Shown piece by piece: positions 34,011 through 45,343 of a stretch of 64,000 bases of DNA. The position numbers were made by a program, and so were the translations under genes. The stretch is from Phyto melanocephala (Eukaryota; Arthropoda; Insecta; Diptera; Rhinophoridae). Position 1 is the stretch's first letter. Every line of letters starts with the position of its first letter. The notes under the pieces are model-generated. The model was given only the letters and a program-made list of their open reading frames with translations. It made no database searches and was not told the DNA's origin. The stretch spans positions 104,839,884 through 104,903,883 of the forward strand of contig OW799234.1 of assembly GCA_941918925.1 (NCBI GenBank), given 5' to 3'.

Positions 34011-36302
34011 AATTGCATAAAAGTGCCATTCATTTAACTAACAAGTTTTAATGGAAGGAGAATACAGGAATTATAAGTTATCATACATATTTGTAATTTA
34101 AGAATTTTTCTTTGTTGGATAATATTCCAATAATTCTATAAAATTATTTAAGTTTTTTTTTCATCGACAATTTAGCGATAATTTTTTCAATAAGTAAAGG
34201 ATTTATTATGAAAAAGGTTGCATCAAATATATTTAAAAGTTCTTTTCAATGCAAGATGTTCAACATTTTTTAAGAATTTTGTTTCAGTGCATAGATAACC
34301 AATGAGTTAGCGGCAAAACTTTAATGAAAAAGTTTATATATTTATGGTGTGCAAGTATTAGTGAAAGTTTTACCTATAAATGTTTTAGTGTCGTTAAATC
34401 TTTGATTGAAGACGATTGAAGACGATTGTACGACGAACAAAATATTGAGAAAGCAAAAAAATAAAAATAAAAGAGATTTACGGTATTTACGAATTAACAA
34501 CTATTTTGGACAACTTTACAGGAAGTTTTAGCATAAAAACTTATTGCCTGTATTTTTCTAATGAACAATCTAATTTGGAATAATAATTTTTAACTTTTAA
34601 TTTAACGAAAACCGATATGGTTTTTAATTAATAGAGCGTGGAATTCATATAACATCCATTATTATATTTAATTTACATAAATCAAGTAAAAAATTGAAAA
34701 GTGCTTTACTGAAAAACTATAAAAACCGACATAAGCAGTTTTTCCTTATTGCCAGAGATATATTAAGTTTTTTATTTAACATTTTATTTGTAATTTTTCT
34801 ACCAGGATGGCCTTTTTGTTTGTTCTTTTAATGTGCTGTTAAGGCTGGTCTTTACTTAGTCAGTCAATTCAGTCAATCTTGCATGATTAATTTAATTGAT
34901 TTTCACTTTTGAATTTTTCATTTTCATTGCCCTCATATTAATTTAATTCATCGATGTAATGATGAAATATTTATCGTTGTTGTTTTCTGCTTTAAATATA
35001 ATGTTGCTACTGTTATTGTTGAAACTTATGATGTTGTTGCTGTGTTATTTTAGTATCGTGTTTACGATAGATCTAGTCTATTGGAATTAATTTGTGAAAA
35101 AAAGAAAAACTCACTCGTTTCTATTTTGTTTAATTTTACAGTTGAAAATGTATTGGTAAAGCTAAATTTTATAAACGTTTTTTGTTTTGGTATTTAAAAT
35201 TTTATTTATAAACTTCTGCTTAAAATCATAAGGTTATGGAAGCACTTTTATATTTATAGAAAACTAACGAAAAACTGTAAGCAATTTTCAGTAAAATTTC
35301 TTCTGACATCAAATTCTTTGATGTCAATTTCATAGAACTTTTTAAAAACATTTTTTGTTGCATTTTTCCATTTAATTTTAAATAATTTTTAAATGAATTT
35401 AGAATATATTAAAAAATCGGATACATTATCATTGTTTAAAGAAAACTCTGTTTTCCTAAAGCAAATTTGTTTTCTTTTTTAAAATTTAATAAAATGTTTT
35501 CCTTGGAAAATATTGCCAAGAATTAAGATTTTTTTTTTTGAAAGGAAACTATTTATAAAAATTGTTTTTATCTAAATCAAAAATCATGCCGTTTGTAACA
35601 CAATAAATAATTTTTCGTCTCGATTTATCAAAAGAGTTTGGTATCGAAAATAGGCGAAGTTACCGAAACTTCAAAAGTGTTTTGTATTTAAAAAAAGGTG
35701 GTATCGATGTTTCCATTTGACATCGTTTAAAGAGTAGTAATATGTCATGGTAAATTACTTGGGTTATAGATCAAATATATGAACACTTATCATACTTACA
35801 CTAAATGAAAATTTCTTAAGTTTAACACACCCACCTTTATAGGATTTCAGATGAGTAAAGGCCACCTATAAATTAGGGGGTCAATTATAATGTGTAGTTT
35901 TTTATACAACTTGAATTCAAAGAGCGAAAAATAAGTATGACAGACCAAATTTTATACCCACATCTATGCCAGGTGATTTTCCTATTAAAAATGTTTGTAT
36001 GTTGTCCTGCTATAATTTTTTACCTGAAGAAGTTACGTAATGTGGATTTTTATTAAATTATTATAAAAGAAATTTTTATAAAAAAAAAAAAATTTTAAAA
36101 AAAATGGAGGGCTCCTATATCTTTGACGTTTTGCAAAAAGGTCTTAAGCAAAAAGATTTTAAATTGAGTTAATTATTTATTTATTATTTTTTACTTATTT
36201 GTTTATCCTAGATTTGTTATCAGTGACTTAAGCCTAGAACAACTGCCTTCAATTGCAATCATATGCTCTTTGGGCAATAATTCAGAAGAGAAAACATATT
36301 TT
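34011..36302. other. No gene seen
   Basis: AT-rich sequence with no gene. A small perfect hairpin, GACATCAAATTCTTTGATGTC, lies at about 35306. The other short frames carry no motif. Confidence 0.4.
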
Positions 36303-37000
36303 TATACCCTTCACCAGTGATTTCAAGGGTATATGTATATTTTTGTAATTCCATTTGTAATTTCTACTTTCATTTAACCATAAAGTATATATTTTCTGAA
36401 AGATTATGACTAGGGAACAATGTCCATATGTCCGACTGTCTACGGTTGGTTGTAATGAACTTTAAGAAGCCCTAACATGTTGCACAGATTTGAATGTGGT
36501 ATCAACCTTTAGCAAATATCCGAAAATAAATCGCTATAGAAATCCAGTATAATAGTCTCAAAACTTTCTGAGATATGAGCAAAAAAAAAAAAAAAAAAGA
36601 CTACCTGTTATTTCCCATATTATTACCAACAACTAAACATTTTTCAGCACTAGGATAATTTGTAAATAAGATATGCCTCTAGGAAAATTCGCTAAAAATT
36701 TTAGACAAATCGTAAAGTTATAGGCAAAAATATTTTTATTTAATATGTATATACATACATATATATTTTAAATATATAATGTTACTTTATTTTCATATTA
36801 ATTTTTTGACTCGACAAAGACTCCATTTTACAAGCCGTAGCCTAGGAAATTATTTCTGGGAAAAACTGAAAAATCGGTTGGAAACTAACTGAGATATAAG
36901 CACGAAAATGCAACTGCTTTGATGTTTTTTCTAAAATTTAAAAACTAAAATTATTTTTTTCAGCATCTGGACCGCAGAGAACGGTGATATAGCAGAATAT
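36303..37000 (-). mobile_element. mini-me-like repeat, long subfamily, truncated copy F
   Basis: TATACCCTTCACCAGTG at the left, then decayed ATAAAGTATATATTTTCTG, GTCCATATGTCCGACTGTC and TTTCTGAGATATGAGC. The distal part (GCCGTAGCCTAGG, AACTGAAAAATCGGTTGG, AACTAACTGAGATATAAGC) matches the reverse of 30340-30420 in the long subfamily. The hairpin end is absent, so it is truncated near 37000. Confidence 0.65.
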
Positions 37001-37181
37001 AAAACACTATTAACAAATTAATAAAACTGATGATAGCCGCCACTGTAAAAAGGTGTATTATAAGTTTATAAAAGATGATCCAACCATAATGCACAATGTT
37101 AATTTTGCGTCACTCCTTAACGTTAGCTTTTTGCCCAACTTAATTTGACACATTTTTGTTTCAGTGTTTGTCAAATTTAAA

Positions 37182-37400
37182 ATGAAGGGGTACATAACTG
37201 AGTAGAGCGTTAAGATTGTTAATGTCTAAAATGGACGTTCAAATCAAAGTGTATTTCGTGGACTTCTTAATTTTTTAATGAGCATAATTCATATCTTCAG
37301 TGACAAATTTCAGCAAACCGGATCTGTAGGAAATATGATCACATCTTTGCATGCTCGCCCAGTCCGCTTTGCGGAGAACATTGCTGTTGTCCCCTATCAG
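37182..37400 (+). pseudogene. N-terminal fragment of a Tc1/mariner-type transposase
   Basis: The frame reads MKGYITE, stop, SVKIVNV, stop, NGRSNQSVFRGLLNFL, then DKFQQTGSVGNMITSLHARP and VRFAENIAVV. It matches the paired-type DNA-binding region: TEQRVKIVEIYYENGRSNQ...FRALR, then KFQQTGSVxDIKTPxHARPxRSAENIAAV. No catalytic part follows; a mini-me-like copy begins 57 bases downstream. It could be the missing N-terminal type of the relic at 33590, but the two are not contiguous. Confidence 0.75.
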
Positions 37401-37456
37401 TGACTTTTAAATTCTTTATAATAAAAATTTTCAAAAAGTCTTTACGTATAGATTTT

Positions 37457-38163
37457 TATACCCTTGACCTGTGGTGCACAAGGGTATATATACATAGCTT
37501 TGTCATTCCGTTTGTAATCTCTACAATTTTCATTTCCGACCCCATAAAGTATGTATTTTCTGAAAGCTTATGAATAGAGGAGTCGATTAAGCCCTTATCG
37601 TCTGTCCGTCTGCAAGTGTGTTGGTTGAAAACAACTTTTAGAAGCAACTATATGTTCCTCAGATCTGAGTATGGTATAATTTTTTTGGAAATATCCGGAA
37701 ATGAATCGCTATTCAAATTCAGCACAATCGCCCCATAACTTTCTGAGATATGAGCAAAAAACCACGACCACCTCGTTTTTTTCACAATTTCAACAAGAAC
37801 ATACTATATACTGGTTAGAGTAAACGTGTCATCGAATCCCAGCTGAGCCAAAAAAAAAAATTATTTTGTATTTTATTTATCTTTTTATTATTTTTTTTAT
37901 ATATTTTTTTTTGTTTAATAAAAAAATAAAAAAAAAATTAAATTTTTTTTATTGTTTTTAATAAATTTTTGTTTTAATTTTTTTTTTTTTTTGGCAACAC
38001 ATACGTAAACTCAATTTATAACTGCAATGGGATGTTTTTTTACATGTATGCACGTCTTTCATATGAGATGAATGGTGATACAAACAATTGTTATTGCATG
38101 ACTACATTTTGTGAAGGGTATATAAGATTCGGCACCGCCGAATATAGCACTTTTACTTGTTTT
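37457..38163 (-). mobile_element. mini-me-like repeat, copy G
   Basis: Left TATACCCTTGACCTGTGG; right GTGAAGGGTATATAAG, hairpin ATTCGGCACCGCCGAAT (loop change, stem kept) and ACTTGTTTTA. Core blocks match the other short copies, and the internal segment is oriented as in B, E and H. The 63- and 61-codon frames at its two ends are repeat-derived. Confidence 0.75.
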
Positions 38164-41100
38164 AAATTCCAAATTTTTAGAAAAAATTCGAATCTTTGTT
38201 TAAAAATAACATTTTAATCTTATCTACAATACTTATTCAGAATTTATTAAAATGCTCTATAGAAAATTTCTCGAGAATATTAATAGACAAACATCTTTCT
38301 AGTTTTTTTCCTTAATTTTTTTAAAATTTTGTAAGAATTCTTTATTAATAGGAGATATTTTAAAAATCTTTTATTTAAGTGCACAATATGGCCAAGTTAG
38401 GCCGACTGGTGCATTATTTGTTTTTTTTTTTTTAATTCAATAATATATTGTATTTGCGTTTGTATTAAAATCGTTTCTGCATTTTTAATCCTTGCAACAC
38501 ATATTGTACTCGTAAAAGTGTTTTCTTTAATATCTTCCACCAGCTCTATTCCACTTTTAGGTCGTTGTTCCCTATTAAAAGTGAAATAATCGCTTGCCAA
38601 CAATTATAATGGATTTAATACAAAATACAGAAAATTATAAAAAATAATGATGTTTTTTTTTTAAGGAATTGAGTAATTGTAATATTTTGCTCTTAACGAG
38701 TATAAAAGGAGAAGTAAGAAATTATAAAATAAATATAATTACAATGTGTAACAAAGAGAAAAAAAATAAAGAAACGATTTAACAACCATCTAATTGTACA
38801 ACCGGTATTTAACAGTGGCAACAATATGGCACCTAAAAAACAACAATAGACAGAGTGACAAGGTAAAATACGATTCATATTGAATATAAAAAAGGAAATA
38901 CAGCAAAAATGGCTCCTACGCTATAATAAAGAAATAAAATAAAAACAAATATGACACAACCAGGGCTGACTAACATGATGGGTGTTGGGTTGGAACAGAA
39001 AAAAAAAACACAAGTCGCAACACAAAAGTTAAAACACGAAAAACAACACAACACTGTTTTAATGGGCAGACAATGAGTAAATACACAGTTGTAACACCTG
39101 AGGGATCTCTGAATGTGTACAATGAAAGTAAGTTGATGCAAATATACAAACAGGAGGACATACAAACATGTTCTGACAACTTTAACAACGAAGTGGGAGT
39201 AGAGCAATAGTAGCAACAAATAAACTTGTTGATAAAGATGATTAAAAATAGAAAAGAATTGCAAATGGTTGGTTACATTATCAAGCCATTATCACTAATT
39301 GCAACTTAATAAATAAATATTTTTTTTGGTTCGTTTTTTATTTTTCCAGCGTCTGATCCTGAAGCATAAATTAAATTGTTAAAAAGGTACAACACAACTG
39401 CATCAACAACTACAAAAACAGCTTAAAAGAATTGTTGAACAGTTTAATGCTCAGTTATAAACAAACCGGATATAGTGTCAAAACAATATGGCGGTGGTGT
39501 TAACTTGTCGGCTGCTATTTTTTTTTTGTAAGCAAGCAGCTATGGACGTCCGTATGTATGTATGTCTGTTCGACAGTACTGTGCATTGTTTGCTTACAGT
39601 CTACTGCTCAAAATAAAGCTAACAAGCAGTGTTGGTAGAAGTTTGTAAAATACAAAAAAAAAAAATAACAACTAACATTGGTTAATCTATAAAGAGAGAT
39701 AGAGAAAATGGTGCATACAAAATTAAACCAAAAAGTTTATCCTTTTTTTTCGATGTTTTGAAAAGAATTTAGTGCTTTGCAGTGTCATGTCTTGTTCTAC
39801 TTATAAATTTGCGAAATTATTTTAGGCACATTTTTTATGCTCTGTAAAAAAAATAGCAGTTTACGTACAAGTATCAGCTACGGAATAAACGTATGTACCT
39901 TTTTATAAACTAAATTCAAGATGTGATAAATTGTCCAGTGTTAATGGCAACTAAAATTTGATGTTAAGGAAAGAGGACTAATTAAATGTCAGTAGTCTGT
40001 AGGTTGTGGGTCTAATTTCAGTCAGGAACTCTGGTCTGTTATACTAAAACCTATAAATCGAAATAGTTACTCCGGTATATAAAATTACTGCCTTATTTAT
40101 AAAATAAACAAAGCACAAAGGCACCTTGTGATCAAGCAAATATTTAAACTCCTTTTTCACACGCACTGAGTGAAACTCATAGAAGCTCTGAGACAGACAG
40201 ACAGACCTAAGCGAACTGCATTTATAGCAGCATTTTGGATCTAAGCTATTTCCTTTATGCCTGATTTTTTAAACAATCTACGATTAAATAATAATTTAAT
40301 TTAGCGTATACAAAGAAAAATCACGGAAGACAAATTGAAATTAACTCTCGGCAAAGTAACGTGCAATTTAATAGCACTTAAAGCCAAAAACTTAAAATTT
40401 GATATTCATTAAACAAGTACTAAAAAAATTGTTTTAAATTCTTAAAAAAAAAACTACGATTGATGTTTTGTATTCACGACATTTATTATGTAGAATGGCT
40501 GGAAATTTATGCAAGATTTAAATTAAATAGAAAATAGAATTTTTGAATTTTGGATGATGTGAAAGGCACGACAACTCGTTAAGCGATCCATTTACTCAAT
40601 GAAAAATTTTCTGTTCGCATACTCTTTTGTTTTTGAAATCAAAACTGTCCTTTGAGAATTTTTAAAGTCAAAAGTAAAGGCCTCATCCACCCGTTTAAGA
40701 AAATTCAACGAACCATCACCAAAATTCCAAGAACTTTTGTACAGAACGATCATATATATTCATGTGTTGAAGATGTGAATTCTTTTGACTTCTCAAGAAA
40801 CGGGATAATTAGATAGATTGTGGCTGCGATAAAGACATTGACGACTGAATAACCAAAGCTTCAGTGCGATCTCTCAGTTGACACCAAATTTCACAGAAAA
40901 CGTAGTTGACTATTTATAAGTCCAGCGAAAAATTTATGTCTCTTTATGGTTGTACAACATTAATTTTAACTTAGCTGCCCCTGAAAATATATTAGGGCGG
41001 TTACAGATTTATTTTTAAATAGCTTAATTTACATTATAATTTTATTGTAGTTATAGTAGTTTAGATTTAGTTTTTTTTTAGTTTAGTTTTAGTTTTTTAG

Positions 41101-41230
41101 TAGTTTTGTTTGTATTACTTTATTTCGCTGGTTATTCGAACATGATGTGAGTTATTATGTGCAGCATACTTTTAGGCACTTTTATTATTCCTGCATATTA
41201 CTTAACATTAACATTACGTCTTAATTAAAA
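38164..41230. other. No gene seen
   Basis: A 129-codon minus-strand frame (38875-39264) and a shorter frame in it are Phe/Leu/Cys-rich low-complexity translations with no domain. GACAGACAGACAGACC occurs near 40192 outside any full mini-me-like copy. Nothing else is recognised. Confidence 0.35.
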
Positions 41231-41558
41231 TGTAACGGTTTTCGAATGAACTAGTGTGTACATACGATAACTTTGTCGAATGTTACCGAACACCACTATG
41301 TTACTATAAATAGCCGAACAACACAGCTAACATGATCAGTACAACAGTAGAGCTTGTTAACTGTGTGTCAAAGTGAGTTTGACAATAAAGGTGTATAACA
41401 ATAAGTAAAGTGATATAAAAACAATATCTGAGTGTATTTAAATAAATAAAGTGCTCTTAATTTTATAACGAATTTCAAGTGTTTTTAATTGCAATAAAAT
41501 AACTCAAAGGTTATTTAAAGGAAATAAGCCAACGTTTATAAAAAGTATAAACGTAACA
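41231..41558 (+). mobile_element. Possible solo LTR
   Basis: It begins TGTAACGG and ends ACGTAACA, a TG...CA pair with short inverted ends. TATAAATA at about 41315 lies 33 bases before the A of an arthropod initiator TCAGT (about 41337), and AATAAA signals follow at about 41384 and 41446. This order (promoter, start site, polyadenylation signal, CA end) is LTR-like. No direct duplication is seen (AAAA left, ATAT right) and no second LTR or pol is nearby. It could instead be a host promoter and leader. Confidence 0.35.
41307..41345 (+). promoter_or_regulatory. TATA plus initiator core promoter candidate
   Basis: CTATAAATAGCC followed at normal spacing by GATCAGTAC. It is the strongest core-promoter match seen in the window and lies inside the possible solo LTR. 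Confidence 0.45.
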
Positions 41559-43474
41559 ATATTAAACAGAATTATCTAGTCATAGAATAGCTATAACAAT
41601 ACGTAATTGGAATCAGCTGGGTAACCGCCAACAAGAATAACCAACTAATACATAGACATGATACAAAAGGAAATAACTGAAATTGACTCGAAAGACTTTA
41701 GAAAAGTCTTAACCCTGAACAAACTATTAAACATTTAGAGAGTTTTTGTTAACGTATAATTGTTCTTCGCGCAGTTTATTTGCTTTTTGTACTTTTTAAG
41801 GCATTTTTAAAACAAACTATAAACAACTAAATATACTCACTAGACTAAACTAAATATTAGATAAACTAACTTCGTTATGGACATTTTAAATTATAACTAA
41901 TTTAGGGTATAATATAAGCGACCTTGACTACAAACAAATTTAACTTCCTTTTAACTCTTCCGCTCGACGGAAACAACTGAAACAAAGAAAAACTAATGCC
42001 CAAACAACACCCAAATGGCGCTGTGTTAGAATCAGTGCCAAACATACAAGATGCTGTCAATGAACGCTCCCAGATTGGAATGAAAGGGTTGGGACTGTTG
42101 GGAATCTACAGTTTACTGCAGGTTCACTTACACTCACTTACACACTGTTAGCTACAGATGTAAGTATATGTAAGTATTAATGTAGATGTGTTTTTAGAGT
42201 ATTGCAAAACATTAGTACAAACATTACACGAATTTATTATAATGTCTGGTAATGTTGTAGCTGTTTTTCTTAACGTTTTCTATTTTCGTTCTTTCCTCAC
42301 ATTACGTTTCATTATAAGCGTGTGTAGTTCCTTAAACTTGCCATTACAAAATTATGCACTTGAAAAGCCTTTAGACATAAATGCTTAAAAAATATATATT
42401 TCAATTGTAACTGCTGCTAGTTTGTTTGGCTGGCTGGATTGCTGTTGGTTTGTTGACTGCGCCAGACAGTTTTGCAAATAACTTAATGTTCATGTTAATA
42501 TCTTTGGCATTGTTCGTTGTATTTTTTACTTAAATTTTTTCTTAAGGATTCATTTAGGGTTGTTATTTGTTACTTAAAGTCTGGCAAAGATGCTAAGTAT
42601 TTGTCGTACTTAAGAGGTATATAATATTATTAATTGCTTTACTTTTTTGTTGTTTTTATTTTCTTTTTGAAAATAATCCTTTAGTTATTTCAATTTAAGA
42701 AAAAGTATTTATGATATATAACGTTAACTTTTTTTGTAGTTTTGCGAAAAGGTACAAATATGCTGTACATCGATGGCTTAATATAAATACACACATCAAC
42801 CCTAAAAAATTAGGTGAGCTATGGTTGAAAATAACGGATTTATGGCCAAATAAAAAATTTCTAACCCAATACATTCTTTTAAATTTTATTTAGTTTTTTC
42901 TTTTTCCTGTAAAGTAGTAAAAAATCGAGTTACGCCTTTTTTATATCAAGCCATCGATATACATTTGACAAATGTAATGTTCGACTTGCAGAAAATGGTT
43001 GTTAAAAATTAATGAAAAGTTTACTTTGTCGCTACTACAGCCGGTTATACAGCTACAGGGCTACAACTGTCGTTGGCTGTTATCTTTGCCGCGAATTCAG
43101 CTACTAAAATATATTGAAGAGAGAGAGAGCAACATTGTAATAAGCTGATAAGAAATAGTCAGTACCGGTGGCATAAAATTAAATTAAAATATTAAAATTA
43201 AAACTTTTAGATAACTGAGATTTTTTTCTCTTTATTTTGGTATAAAGTTAAAAAAACCACCTTTGTTTCTGATTTAATTTTTGAATTTTACATTTGAATA
43301 TAAAATGTAAGTCACCGTTTACTAAAATTTTTAATTCTCGACCTCTATAAATTTTATATAAAATGTACGCACAAGCGGGCTTAAACATTAATTCTGATAA
43401 CAATTTTAATGGTAGTGACACACTTTGGAAGATGTTAATGCATAAGTGTAAAGTCGTGTTTATGGTTTTAAAAA
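41559..43474. other. No gene seen
   Basis: AT-rich sequence. Frames at 42188-42388 and 42711-42893 carry no motif. Confidence 0.4.
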
Positions 43475-43846
43475 TATGTGACCTTCTCCGAGAAAAGGGA
43501 ACTAGTGTGTGAAAATGAAGTTTTGAGAAAAACGCATTTAAAGTTTCACTATGAACACACCTTCAGTTGGGAGATTCGATTTGGTATGTTTAGTTATGAT
43601 TGGGTGCCGACTTTGGTGACGTCATGCCTATGTGGTGAGGTATTTTTTCGCTATTGTTGCTGCTCTGTTTATTATGATCTCGATACTTGATTATTAAGCC
43701 GTAACCAGTGACCGACGCAACAACGTTTCTATGGGATAGATAAACTTTTATAAGAAATCTAACTCATTTTATCTTGTTCTACACACTTTTAGGTACCAGA
43801 ATCCACTCTTAACTCCAAACCCGTTCCTTTTCTCGAAGGTCACATA
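43475..43846. mobile_element. MITE with TGTGACCTTC ends
   Basis: TATGTGACCTTCTCCGAGAA, AAGG at the left mirrors CCTTTTCTCGAAGGTCACAT at the right, with a 3-base indel. TA/TATA flanks suggest a TA target. The 70-codon frame 43478-43690 lies wholly inside and reads through the inverted end, so it is not a gene. Confidence 0.75.
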
Positions 43847-44338
43847 TATAAAGTTTTTGACATTATCTGGTTGCATTGATGTTTAACGCATAGTGTGAAT
43901 CATTGCTTATAGTTTGATAGTTTAATTCATTAAAAAAATGCAAAGTTTCAAAAATCTGATTTTGTCATAATTTATGTTATGGTTTAATTGTTGGTTGCAG
44001 TTTGTGTGTCAAAATCTACAACATAAATCACAAATGTGTTTCATAAACACGTTGGAAAGTGTGTACCACAAAACTCGGCTGCGGATAGACCACAAAGAAA
44101 TATATCAACGGCGGTTAAGCCGCGGCTATCAACTGATTGGCTTCGCTCTTTGATAAAAAATTAAGAATGATGAAAAAAGATTACCCTTTGAGCATTTTTC
44201 TTGTAATTTTTAAAAATCCAGCTCTTTCATATATAACGTCACACAAGCAAACAAGTAAAAATTAAAAATAGGAAGTGAATAAAGTGCTAAAATAAATAAT
44301 AAATAAAAATAATAAATACCAAATAAATAAATAAAACA
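43847..44338. other. No gene seen
   Basis: AT-rich sequence. A GC-richer patch at 44080-44150 (GGCGGTTAAGCCGCGGC) is unexplained. Confidence 0.35.
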
Positions 44339-44913
44339 AACAAGTAGGAGTGCTTTATTCAGCTGTGCCGATTCTTATGTACCCTTCACAACGTGTAGCC
44401 ATGCAATAACAATTGTTTGTATCAGCGTTCATCTCATTAATACAAAATAAGTACATATATATATAAAAAACATACATATAAAAAACATCCCATTGTAAGA
44501 TTATAAATTGAGGTTATGTATATTAAGAAAAAAATAATAAAAAATTTTTTTTTTGGCTCAGCTGGGATTCGATGCCACGTTTACTCTGTCTAGTAAACCA
44601 CGTTTGTTTGTATGTATGTATGTATGTATGCATGTATGTATGTATGTTTTGTATGTTGTTGTTGTAAAAAAACTAGGTGGCCGTGATTTTTTCCTCATAT
44701 CTCAGTTGTTTATTTACTGAATTTTCCAATTTTCAATACCGATCTGCTCCCGAATATTTCTGATATTTTAATACATCACGCGGGTACATGCGATGTCAGG
44801 GGTCTTCTAAAAGTTGATTTCAACATTATTATGGGAAAATGAAAATTGTAGAAATTTCACACGGAATAACAAACCTATATATGCCCTTTTTGACTTTTGT
44901 GTGAAGGGTATAA
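44339..44913 (+). mobile_element. mini-me-like repeat, copy H, internally deleted
   Basis: It starts ACAAGTAGGAGTGC with a degraded hairpin (TTCAGCTGTGCCGA), GTACCCTTCACAACGTG, a short A/T tract, GGCTCAGCTGGGATTCGATG, (TGTA)n, GTTGTTGTA and CTCATATCTCAGTTG, and ends GTGTGAAGGGTATA. The GTCTGTCC tract and much of the TATATACTTTATGGGG core are deleted between 44827 and 44830. Internal orientation as in B, E and G. Confidence 0.7.
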
Positions 44914-45343
44914 ATAACCAATCACTTTTTTGATTTTTAAATTGATTTCCGAAAACTCACTTTACGTAGTCAAAAATTAATATTGCAGAAATCACAAACC
45001 AAATGACTCATGCCACCAGAGATAAAAGGTTCAAAAATTTACAAAACTAAAAGAACGAACATCCATCATTGAAAAATATTTGTGTGTGTATTTTGTAAAT
45101 TTTCTTAATGCTTAAGTAAAAATATACGTGGCAAGTATTTTCAGAACATGGAAAAAACTTTTCAATATTTTTTTTATATTTATAACTTACTGCAGGTTAA
45201 AATTTGTTAAGTTGTGTAGTAATCCTTACCTGCAAAGAAAAAAAAGTAGAAAAAGGGAATAAATAAAATAAATATTTGCTGAAAAACAATTAAAATTTTC
45301 AAAGATATTTTTTAAACATTAAAGAAAAACTAACTTAGTGTAA
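44914..45343. other. No gene seen
   Basis: AT-rich sequence, no feature recognised. Confidence 0.4.

Noticed and set aside
38875..39264. 129-codon minus-strand open frame
   Set aside because: Longest plain frame outside transposons bar one, but the residues are Phe/Leu/Val/Cys-rich low complexity from AT-rich DNA, and a second frame overlaps it.
40560..40960. Possible transposase relic
   Set aside because: Scattered resemblance only; no block of the family could be aligned in order.
43478..43690. 70-codon plus-strand frame
   Set aside because: It starts inside the MITE's inverted end and lies wholly in the MITE.
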